Shown one piece after another: positions 11,193 to 21,000 of a stretch of 64,000 nucleotides of DNA; positions within the stretch are counted from its first letter, which is position 1, and the number at the start of each line of letters is the position of its first letter. Both the position numbers and the translations under genes were made by a program. The notes under the pieces are model-generated. The model saw only the letters and a list, made by a program, of their open reading frames with translations. It had not been told where the DNA came from and made no database searches. The stretch comes from Diphasiastrum complanatum. Lineage: Eukaryota > Streptophyta > Lycopodiopsida > Lycopodiales > Lycopodiaceae. Where the stretch lies: the NCBI GenBank assembly GCA_029204225.1, contig CM055105.1, forward strand, positions 51,906,331 to 51,970,330, given 5' to 3'.

Positions 11193-12423
11193 TAATGTGT
11201 AGTAGCGGATCAGCGTGATAATGTTGATTTCAGGATTAGGCCTCAGGTTGGGCGCGTCGAAACGATACCTGAACTCAACAAATCCATTAGCTAGTAGCGG
11301 ATGGGCGTGCGCGAGTAGTAACGAATTGAAGGAAGTTGATTTCGAACGCGCTGAATCGATATCACATGGATGCAAATAACTATAAGCAAAAAACATTAAG
11401 CGTCGTCAATCAATATAAAAAAGAGAATATAAAAAATGATTGCAAACGTGGTGGTTTGGATGTCCAAGGTTCGGATTACGATGATGATTACTCCGAGACT
11501 TGTCAATCAAATCAAACTAAATATCCATCAGTCATCAAAATGATTAGTCCATATCGAATTAACCATAATTAATTTCAAATAAAGTATGGTCACATCTAAA
11601 ATTAATGCTACAAAATTATGCTATCACACTTCTACCATTTAATGCTGAAATTGACAACATTAAGCTTTAGATATCAGACCTTTTTTATATCCAATAATTA
11701 TAAATCTGAAAAATTTCAAAGGCCAGATTTTCACCCGATAGCTAATCGACGCGCATATAAAGTATTTGAAAACCAGAGTTTGTATTCTCGCGCTCATCCA
11801 ATATTGGACGGAATATGCATGATCAGAACTTGATTCGGTAGATTTTCCATAACTTTGGCCAGTATGAAGAGTCTTCCAAATCAAGCTTTGAACATGGAAA
11901 TAGGGTCCAATAGTTTCAAAATTTCGATAATTTTTTTGTTCTTGGAATAGCAATTCGACGCGTGCAATCCAAATGCAGCATAATCATCGTCTGCCAGGTG
12001 CACTGATCCCATATCCCATACGTAGAAAAATCATACTAGGAACTCATAATGAAAGACTTATGAAAATGTTCTGAATGAACATTATCTCAAAAGGAAAATT
12101 TTCGTCTTTACGGTGCTTAAATAGGATGAGAGATTGTAATAATTCTCCTCGTACACGTTTTTCAAAAATATCCACTAATCATTTGTTTATAATTGGTTTA
12201 ATGATTATTCTAGGTGGCTAGTGATTGTCTATTTAATGTATTCCGGCGCAGGTATAGATTCTAGGCTCAAGGCTAATGATGATTCGTTGAATCTAGTGAT
12301 AGACTAGGTAATATATTCCGGCGTAGGTACAAATTTGTCTCACTTTGATTGGTGGATAAATATAGGCTGTATTTCTCAATTCGTTATTTGACAAATGTAT
12401 GGCTGTGATCAACAAGAATTGGC
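11193..12423. promoter_or_regulatory. Divergent intergenic region between H3-like (-) and gene D (+)
   Basis: About 1.2 kb separates the start of the H3-like frame from the gene D promoter. No coding signal is seen, apart from an in-frame upstream extension of the H3 frame to 11396. The region holds several copies of the GATATCG...CGCG motif, in both orientations (11250, 11344, 11738, 11948). Positions 11575-11785 recur at 63790-64000 with about ten differences and no indel. Confidence 0.5.
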
Positions 12424-12431
12424 TATAAATA
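12424..12431 (+). promoter_or_regulatory. TATA box of gene D
   Basis: TATAAATA in the context GGCTATAAATATGGGC, about 285 bp upstream of the gene D start at 12711. This is a typical plant core-promoter arrangement with a long leader. It is not present in copy 2, which lacks this part. Confidence 0.5.
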
Positions 12432-12710
12432 TGGGCACCACTTTTCATATTTCGATTCTGTGATTTTTTATTCTGAACTCTCTATTCTTCTTGTTTTTTT
12501 TTTCTTCTCGCGATATCGAATCGACACGCGCCATCGCTTACTGTGCATGTTTGTATTCATTCAGACGTGCTAAATCGATATCAGCTACTTCCGACGTGTG
12601 TTTTTCGATAAATTTTATTCTCGGCCTTACCATATCGGATCAACGCGCGCACTTTGCTTTATTCCTCTACCGATATCTATCTGTCGCATTGAACTGATAT
12701 CAGGTTCAAT

Positions 12711-14221
12711 ATGGCTAGTTCCTCCATGGCCTCAAATGACAAAGTTACGAATTTTTTTAATGCCAGTGACATTCCATCTGACAAATTAGAGTATTTTGCT
12801 AGTATTTTTTTTGGTCCCTTTGATATCGATAAGCTAGTTTTTGAGAATCACTATAATTTAATTTCCTATTTTGATATGTTTTCTCAGATTATTAGTACTC
12901 CTGTTTTGGATATAGATAATTTTTGTTTCGTTCATTTTCAGGACCTTGTGCATTCCCAACCATCCTCTAAGCATAAACACAATAGAAAAGATTCTAACCT
13001 GCATGACCATTTCAAAATAAATATATACTATGATATCCACAAAAGAATATGTCGCCTTCTAATAAAAAGAATGGCTTTTGTCTTGTACATATCTGTTGAA
13101 ATTCCAGATGATGAGTCTGTTGAATCTTCAACTGTTCCATTGATCGAAGCATCTGCACCTGCTCCAGTTGATGTAAATGATATAGATACTGATATAGGGG
13201 TTGAAGCTAAAGTATCTATGGCTTTCGATTACCAGAAAACTTTCTTCGTTCTATAATCTTCTCTGATTCTCTTCCATTTGTATCTCCTGTTAATCAATTA
13301 ACCTTACTCAATGCTCCTTTATATTTTATAAATAATGAATGTTATATTTCATTTAATGATATAGAAGATGTTTTGAATTTGAGAGAGGATGAAATCCTCT
13401 CAATTTTTGTTCAAAATTTATCAGAATTTTCTGACATTGTTGATTACTCATATGATGACCTTGAAAGTGAGATAGATTATGATAAAGATGGCAATTGGAG
13501 ATCTGGCAATGAGGCCCTTGGAGGCCATGATTGAAAAATCTAAAGCCTATGAAAAAACTTTGCCTACAGAGGACGAATTTTTGGAATTTCAAAAAAGATA
13601 TTCCCCTAGGACTAGATATATCCCCTCTGAAAATGTAGAGGCCATTGGAGGACATGACATTAGCAGAGCAAACGTCGTTGATTACGATCTGGTAAGTAGA
13701 AAATATATTGGTATTGATATTGTTCAGTTTTCTTATGTAGTGTTATGTATCATTCTAAATTTATTTTCTTTTCTCGTTTACAAGATGCTATTGAAATAGA
13801 TGCCTTTGGTATGAGACATGGAGGCGTCCGAGGTATATCAACCGGGAGAAAAGATGTTTCTCTATCTCATTATTTGAAAAACTTTCAAAATAATGAGATT
13901 TGTATATATCATTCATCTTATAATCCATATGCAACCACTGTCATTATGGCCATCAAATCATTATCAGTTTGTTTAGGAGGCCATAAGTACGCAAAAGGAA
14001 CATATAAAATAATTTTTGTGAAGAGAGATTTGGCTATTAAGATATTGGGTTATACTCCCAATGAGACTACGAAAAGATCATCTGCAATGGCCCTTTATTC
14101 GGGCTACATTGATATGAGCAAGAGGAAAAATCTAGAATTTTTAGATCCATATGAAAGGAGATTATTCCTTTATGACAATACCATCCGTCTGAATCTTGAA
14201 GAGAATGATGATAATAATTAA
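12711..14221 (+). pseudogene. Element X gene D, copy 1 (unrecognised)
   Basis: I do not recognise this family. The ATG at 12711 opens MASSSMASNDKVTNFF, a 181-codon frame with an acidic end (ESVESSTVPL, DIDTDIG). Coding then shifts frame: 13257-13480 reads through DSLPFVSP, DIEDVLNLRED and SEFSDIVDYSYDD, and 13479-13691 reads EKSKAYEKTLPTEDEF and GGHDISRANVVDYDL. An intron (13692-13784) follows, then DAFGMRHGGVRG, SLSHYLKNF, SVCLGGHKYAKGTYKIIF and LAIKILGYTPNETTKRS, ending at a stop at 14221. The last exon is almost identical in copy 2 (39812-40249). In this copy the acceptor TACAGG has become TACAAG, so splicing would shift by one base. Frameshifts plus the splice lesion make it a pseudogene. 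Confidence 0.6.
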
Positions 14222-14456
14222 ATAGTTTTCTGTAATAGATTTTTGATATATTACAAGGATCTCTCTTTTGTAATGAATTTGAATGCCTTTCGAAATATCA
14301 TAATACTTGGCGAGCTTTTAGCTTGATATCTAAATTGTGCTCTTCTGTAAAACCACTGAAAAAGTTGAACTAAATATTTATTTCTTGAATTGTGTCCTCC
14401 ATTATTTGTTGCTCTATGAAATGCTCCCCTTGCTTGCCAATGAGATATTTCCATGC
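14222..14456. other. 3' flank of gene D shared with copy 2
   Basis: This stretch matches 40250-40490, including the sequence around TAATACTTGGCGAG. It is probably the shared 3' untranslated region of gene D. Minus-strand ORFs here are shadows. Confidence 0.5.
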
Positions 14457-15164
14457 CTAGTTCTATTCAACTTTCTTTGTGAGAGTGTGAGGGTCAATTT
14501 GTGATCCCATTGGATGTCTAGAATGAGGAGTCCATATTTGAGTATTCATGCATGGTTGAGATCTTTGTGAATCTCTAGTTGTCTAATTTTTTAAGCTTTG
14601 TGAAAAATTGGTGGTATAGTTTGTTGTCAAATCAAATCAAATTTATTCTAAATCTCAAGAGTGAGATTATTTGGGTCAAGAGTGAGTCCAAAAGAAGTGA
14701 TTAAGTTTGATTTTCATGTGTTTGAAACAAAACCCATCTTTTGTTCAAGAATCTCAAGTATTGAGAGAACTAGTCAAGTGAAAATAAAAATCTGGTGCCA
14801 AATCTTTTCATATCCATTTCAATTTTCAAAAGAAAGAGTCATTGGTATTTGATGAGTCCAATAGGAGATTGGATCTGATTTCTTTTGTGATTTGATTCAA
14901 AGATTGTGTGCTTTTATCTTAGTGATCAAAGCAAAGTTTCCAAGTGACTAGTCATTAGTGTGAAGATTGATTCTTAGGTTTGTGAGCTAGATCTTTTGTA
15001 GATCATTCTAGATTGTTAAAGATGTTCAAATCTAGTCTCTTGAAAGTCACAAATTACATTTGTAGAATCATATCACAGGTTTTTATTCACATGGCATCAA
15101 TAGGTGGCATCCTATTGAAGGAAAGAAAGGATCCTAAGTGCAACCTTTGTGGCAAGGGAGGGTA
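14457..15164 (+). mobile_element. Internal fragment of F element inserted in element X copy 1
   Basis: These roughly 707 bases are nearly the same as 45376-46082, the leader and first codons of the F ORF (MASIGGILLKERKD... CNLCGKGGY). No LTR is present on either side. Copy 2 of element X runs straight through this place (around 40487-40498), with TTGTG where the insert lies. The fragment is thus a secondary insertion without LTRs or an obvious target duplication, more like filler DNA at a repaired break than a retrotransposition product. Confidence 0.75.
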
Positions 15165-15292
15165 TGACCAGATACTTAAGCTCCCATATTCCTTTGCAAA
15201 ATAAGTTGCATGATGAAGAATGATGTGCTGCAAACAATAGTTTTGACTAGTTACATCAGTAGAAAAAAATATAAGTCTGAATGAGAAAATTA

Positions 15293-16395
15293 TCAGATAA
15301 TGATATGGATTAGCACCATGTAATAAGTAACGTTGTCTTTTCCCCAACAATCATGTATAGATTTTACAAATGTGGTGCAATGATTTTGCAAAGTCCTCAT
15401 ATCTTCTGATGGTCCACACTTGTCTCTTTTCCACTTGATTACTTCCTTCCAGTGTTCGTGTATCTTGAACAACTTCTCTCCATATTTCGTATCTAACACT
15501 TGATTCTTTGCATGTGTGATTGGATAAGAATCTTCTTGTTTTAGCACCTCCAATTGATGGCTTATTAGGAACGTTTTCTTTTTTTCCCGAGAGTTTGTCA
15601 CTTCTTTCAATCGTGACATTCTCTTTATGTAGTCCTGCATTTGACAGAACTATTTTCAACCTCCTAATTACTGTCTTAGCCACTAACTCTAGTTTATGAT
15701 TCCATGCTAGTAGAATATGCAGGTAAATTAGTTTTTCAATAATATAAACCTCAGCATGCAATGTGCATATGTGAATATATTTTAATGGAATTGGTAGAAC
15801 ACTTTTCATATTTGGATCTTCATCCTCTCGTGTTGGGCCAATGTTTGTTGATCGTCCCAAATTCATATTGTAGCAATCCTTCATGCAATAAAGACATGGA
15901 TGCTTTGATGTTGCCCCATGAGAGACATTATACATACATTTTAATATTTTCAAATCCCCTGCAAGGTGCCATTAAATTTGAAAACTTCCATGGTTTTCGA
16001 CTGTAAATTTCTCACCCTCCAAATGTCTCTTTATAATCTTGCCATAATTTGTTCTTGAAAACATCCATGATAGTATTTTATGGTCCTCTTTCAAGACCTG
16101 TAGAGAAACAAGTAATGCATGACATGTCAATAAAAACAAGTAATGCATGACATGTCAATAAAAATTGACAAGGTATGAATTGTTAATATAGATATTCTAA
16201 ATGAAAATTGAAATGCCGCCAACCACCATATGTGATTTTTCGATTGAACACTAAATGTTCGATCATCTGTATCTGAAATTTTGTTCATCAAAGTGACACT
16301 CACACGTTCCAACTTCTGACCCTTGATGATTTCAGATTCATCTAATTTTATTACAATAATGATCTTTCCATTTACTTGATGTTCATCTAGTTTAT
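15293..16395 (-). pseudogene. Element X gene E, copy 1 (putative mobile-element protein, 5' truncated)
   Basis: Minus-strand exons. The first piece (16395 to about 16215) reads YKLDEHQVNGK, KLDESEIIKGQKLERVSVTL and NHIWWLAAF. The next exon opens at 16097 after a CTACAG acceptor with VLKEDHKILSW and, after one TAA, HLAGDLKILKCMYNVS and SKHPCLYCMKD (15953 onward). Another frame gives HEHWKEVIKWKRDKC, LQNHCTTFVKSIHDCWG and NVTYYM. The layout (a GDxK strand, a PCxYC pair, then a basic helix with a CWG/CFG-like site) resembles large uncharacterised proteins carried by repeats in many eukaryotes. I cannot name the family. A 13-bp loss relative to copy 2 near 16214 removes the GT donor. The 5' end is cut off by the Copia-1 LTR. 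Confidence 0.5.
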
Positions 16396-16886
16396 ACCTT
16401 GTGAGGTTCAATAGGAAATTGAGGTGTGCTTGAATATAGTCCAATAGAATTAAGAGGTGCATAGATCAATGATCCAATAGGATCAAGAGGTGACAAAATG
16501 TGGTCCAATCATAGTTAAGCATAGTGGTAGCTCGTGGACCTACTAGTATCATTGTACTCCTCATTTTGAAGTTAATTGATTTTGGTAATTTCATGGATTT
16601 TGTGAGTTATTGGATTTCTAGCTTTCTCTCTCTACCCGAGGGCTCTTGATGCATTTTCTCTCTCTACTCGAGGAGAGCAACTTGTTTTTACTTAGATTAT
16701 TTTTTGAATACTTCCCACATGTGTGAGTGAGAGTTGGAAGTGATTGAATGCATGTAGTAGTGTGTTTTTGCCATAGGATTCAAGATTGATCTTGAATCTC
16801 AATCTAGTCTTGATCTTGGTGCATCTACACACCTTAGGAGATCACAAGTACATGTAGTGGACAGTCCACACGTGTAAAATTCAACA
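16396..16886 (+). repeat. Truncated 5' LTR of Copia-1
   Basis: Matches 21894-22361 of the 3' LTR and ends ATTCAACA immediately before the primer site. It contains an extra roughly 23-bp piece (near 16460-16485) not found in the 3' LTR. Confidence 0.88.
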
Positions 16887-16899
16887 TGGTATCAGAGCC
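16887..16899 (+). other. Primer binding site (initiator tRNA-Met) of Copia-1
   Basis: TGGTATCAGAGCC directly after the LTR end, the standard plant copia site complementary to the 3' end of initiator tRNA-Met. The leader 16900-17641 that follows holds no gene. It does carry a CACGTGTGAGG block near 17072. Confidence 0.9.
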
Positions 16900-17641
16900 T
16901 ACCTAAGGTTACCATGCATTTTGATCCATCTAAGTAAAAAAATTTTCATCAATCTTGAGCTAGAAGTTGTCAAGGCCCATTTTCCTAGCTATCTTGTTCA
17001 ATCTTGGATCAAAAGAGATCAAAAGGACATTGATTGGGTCTGACCTGGTACTGTACGGAATCAGGTGCTTAGACACGTGTGAGGAACATCCAATTTCAGT
17101 TTGTAAGTTCTCTCTCATGCTTGATCCATTTATCTTGCTTGATAGCTTGTTTTGAGGCTATTTTTGTCTAGTTTCTGATGCAATCAGTTTCATTCCATTT
17201 GGTTGAGCCAATCAAAAGTTATAAGCTTTTGAAGAGGGTTAGGTAGGGCACCTAGACCTGGGTGGACACATTTGGTTTGGTGAAGAGATTGCTTGGTTGA
17301 TCCAAAATCACAGTTGTATGTTTGCCAATCTCATCTATATTGATCTAGGCACTGTTTTGAGATCTTAGCCATTTTGTTTCATGCAATATCATTGTATTTG
17401 AGTCAAATTTGGTTTCTTAGAGTACTTCACACATGCTAACAGTGTTTGATCCTAACTTTGCCTATACTCCATCATTTGATGTGAAATAGATCTTGTTTTA
17501 GAGAGATTTGAGTAGCTAGTGAGAATCAATTCACAAATTGTTGTAAGATCTTTCATAGGAGGAGATAGTACTCAATTATTGGATCCTATTGAAAGTGTGT
17601 AACAACATTTATTGTTCATCATTTGAGTTTTCTTCACTTCA

Positions 17642-18019
17642 AATGTCTTCAATGGGTTCATCCTTGTTGGAACCAAGTGAAAGATTGACCACTTCAAATT
17701 ATTCAATTTGGAAAATGAGGATGGAGTCCATCTTGATCCTTCAAGACGTGATGGACATAGTTCTTGGCCTTGAATAAGAACCACAAGTTCTTCAAGAGGT
17801 TCAAAAATACAAAAAGAGAGCTAGGATGGCTCTCCACTACATTAAGATGAATGTCTCTAATGAGATATTGAGGGAGATAGGTACTTGTACAACAGCCAAA
17901 GAAGCTTGGGATTGTCTCAAGACTATCTATGAGGCTAAGAATACCTCTAGGCTTCTCACTCTTAGGAATCAAATCTTTCAAAGTAGCCAAAGAGTGATGA
18001 GAGTGCATCTAGTTATGTT
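17642..18019 (+). pseudogene. Copia-1 gag N-terminal part (two lesions)
   Basis: The ATG at 17642 opens MSSMGSSLLEPSERLTTSNY, the typical N-terminus of this copia gag family (compare Copia-3 MGSVGAYLLEASERL). A TAA follows at about 17775 in the context GLE-stop-EPQ. Reading continues KRARMALHYIKMNVSNEIL to SQRV, where one base is missing compared with Copia-2 (QRVDESASSY), moving gag into the frame of the 1203-codon ORF. These are the only breaks I see in the element's coding region, so a single stop and a single-base deletion separate it from an intact polyprotein gene. Gag normally forms the virus-like particle. Confidence 0.85.
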
Positions 18020-21000
18020 TTGAGACTAAAAGATATTCATAGAGAGCTTGTCTGTATTGGTGATTCCATCAATCAAAATGAGCTAGTTCAAGTCATTCTC
18101 AATGGCTTGAGAAGTGAATTTGATAATCTTGTCCAATCCTATGCCATTAAGGAGGAGCTACCAAGTTTGGAGGCTCTCCAAAGTGTGCTAATTTCAGAAG
18201 AATCAAGACAAGAGTACAAGCTCTTGAGGATGGACAAGCTTTCTCTCACTCATAATGATGGAAAAGCTCTCTTTGCCAAGGATAAGCACAAAGAGAGGAG
18301 CAAGAACCAACATCAACAATCCTCAAGCAAGGACAAAGTCAAATCCAAAGACAAAGATGAGGAGGAAGATGATTCCTCTAATGCTTCATCATCCAAGCTC
18401 AAGAAGAAGAAGAAGATCAAGTGCTTTTATTGTGGCAAGAAAGGTCATTATGCCACCAATTGCTTCAAAAAGAAGAATCAACTCAAGCAAGCCAATATTA
18501 CCAATGAGAAGGAAGACACTATTGCAAGTGATGAAGAGGGATCTCTTATGGTCTCTAGTTTCTCATCTACTCCTTTCAAGAAGGACGGCCTATGGTATAT
18601 TGATAGTGGAGCCTCTTCACATATGTGTAGCTCCAAGGACTCTTTTTCTTCTATTGCACCTTATGATGGAGTGAAGAAATCAATATACACTACAAATGAT
18701 TTTGAATGTCCTATTGAAGGCATAGGGAACATTCCCTTGAAGCTTGCATCCTCTAAAGTTCTTTCTCTCTCTAGAGTTCTTTATGTACCTAAGCTTACCA
18801 AGAATCTTATTAGTGTTGGCCAATTGCTTGATAATGGCCTTGATGTAAAATTCAATGTTGATACTTGCACTATCAAGAAGAATGATGAGATACTTGCATT
18901 AGGATCTAGATTTGGTGGCATCTATAAACTAGATCCAAATGAGTATGTGAATATTTGTAATGTTGCTCTTGTGAACAAGCTCTCTATGGAGGAATTATGG
19001 CATAGGAGGTTGGGACATCCCAACTACAAACCCATGCTCTCTATGATCAAAGAATCCAAAGCTATTGGCTTGCCAAAGTCATTCTCCAAGAAGATCAAGC
19101 CTTGTGAGGCTTGTGCTATTGCTAAATCTCACAAAAAGCCATTTACAAGATCTTCTATCAAAAGCAAGCATCCTTTGGAGTTAATCCACTCGGATGTGCA
19201 TTTATCATCAACTACAAGCAAGGGAGGAGCCACTTGTTTTGTTACTTTCATTGATGATTACACAAGATTCACTTGGATATATCTTCTTGCTTCAAAATCT
19301 ATGGTGTTTGATCATTTCCTTATTTTCAAAGCTTATGTAGAGAAGCAATTCTCATTCAAGATTAAAGCTCTTAGAAGTGATGGAGGTGGTGAATATATCT
19401 CCAATAAATTTCAAGATTTTTGTGAGCCTGAAGACATTAAAAGAGAGTTTTCTTTTGCCTACTCTCCATCTCAAAATGGAGTGGCCGAGAGAAAGAATAG
19501 ATCTCTATGTGAATGTGCAAAATCTATGAGAATTGAGGCATCTTTGCCCAAAGATTTTTGGGGAGAAGCCATTAATTGTGCAAATTATCTTTGCAATAGG
19601 CTCCCACATATAGCTCTTGGAGGAAAGTCACCATATGAAATCTTATTTTTGAAGAAGCCTAAGGTTGATCACCTTAGAGTTTTTGGACGCTTATGCTTTG
19701 TCCATATTCTCTTGGAAACAAGGAAGAAGGAAGATCCTAGTGCATGCAAAGGGATCATGGTTGGATACTCATCCACCAAGAAGGCCTATAGAGTCTTTAT
19801 ACTCTCTACTTCTCAAGTTATTGAAAGTAGAGATGTTGTCTTTCATAAAGATCAACACTCATCATTTGAAGAGGCCGAGATCAAGAAATCTATGGATGCA
19901 TCATCAATTATTGATTTTGAAGACAATCATGATGTGATGGGGTCGAGATTTGAAGAAGACTCTCCTCGGATTTTTTCACCAAGAAGATCCATGAGAGATA
20001 GAACAGAGCCTAAGAGGCTCTCATATGTTGACAAAGGCAAACAAGTGGATCTTGATTCCACTAATTATGTTTTTTATGTCTCTCATGAAGAGCCAAAGAA
20101 TGTACAAGAGGCACTCAATACCAAGGAGTGGTATGATGCCATGAAACAAGAGTATGATGCATTGATCACCAACAATACTTGGGAGCTTGTGGATCCTCCT
20201 TCGAACAAGCATGTGATTGGTTGCAAGTGGGTATTTCGGATCAAGTTCAATCATGATGGCACCATCAACAAGCATAAAGAAAGATTATGTGCCAAAGGAT
20301 TTGCTCAAATCCATGGTCTTGATTATGAGGAGACCTTTGCACCCGTTGCAAAGATGGTGACAATAAGAATTCATATTTCTCTTGCTTGTTTTTTCAAGTG
20401 GAAGGTGTTCCAATTAGATGTATCCAATGCTTTTCTAAATGGTTATCTTGAGGAGGAGATCTATATGGAACAACCTCAAGGATTCATCAAGGATGAGTCC
20501 AAACTGTGCTTGCTCTTCAAAAGTCTTTATGGACTCAAGCAAGCACCAAGATCATGGTATTCAAGACTTAACTCTTTTCTTATCTCACTAGGATTTACTC
20601 TTAGTGACTATGATCCTTCCATGTATCTAAAGTTTGTTGATAGCAATATTGTCATTCTCCTAATTTATGTTGATGACATTATTCTTTGTGGAAGTTGTAT
20701 CAAGCTAGTTGATGAAACCAAGCTAGCACTTGGATGTGAGTTTAAAATGCAAGATCTAGGAGAGATACATTACATCCTAGGCCTAGAAATTGATTTTTAT
20801 GAAAATCATGTCTTCATATGCCAATCTAGATATGCTCACTCTATGTTGAAAAAATTCCATATGGAAAATTCTAAGAGCATAGATACTCCAATGGAGCAAA
20901 TTGTAAAAGATCCTAACAAAGGTGATGAAAGATCCTTTGAGGACATCACACTTTTTAGGAGTCTTGTAGGCTCCTTGATTTGGCTTACCATTACTAGGCC

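Larger units (their letters stand above)
9525..12704. repeat. Dispersed GATATCG-ATCGACGCGC motif set in element X
   Basis: At least ten imperfect copies of a roughly 20-bp motif, approximate consensus GATATCGRWTCGACGCGC, occur in both orientations. They lie near 9525, 9576, 9612, 9663, 11250, 11344, 11738, 11948, 12512, 12563, 12632 and 12671. Four of them sit between the gene D TATA box and its ATG. They are the only CpG-dense sites in an otherwise CpG-poor window. The spacing is irregular, so this is not a tandem array. Confidence 0.6.

Noticed and set aside
11139-11396. In-frame 68-codon extension upstream of the H3-like ATG
   Set aside because: No histone or other family features; the H3 match begins exactly at MARTKQ, so the internal ATG is the better start.
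14251-14454. Minus-strand ORF repeated at 40246-40482
   Set aside because: Antisense to the shared 3' flank of gene D; recurrence comes from the element X duplication.
7467-16395. Element X as a Polinton/Maverick or an endogenous giant-virus fragment
   Set aside because: No DNA polymerase B, packaging ATPase, capsid or retroviral-type integrase was seen, and genes are intron-bearing. Not excluded, but unsupported.
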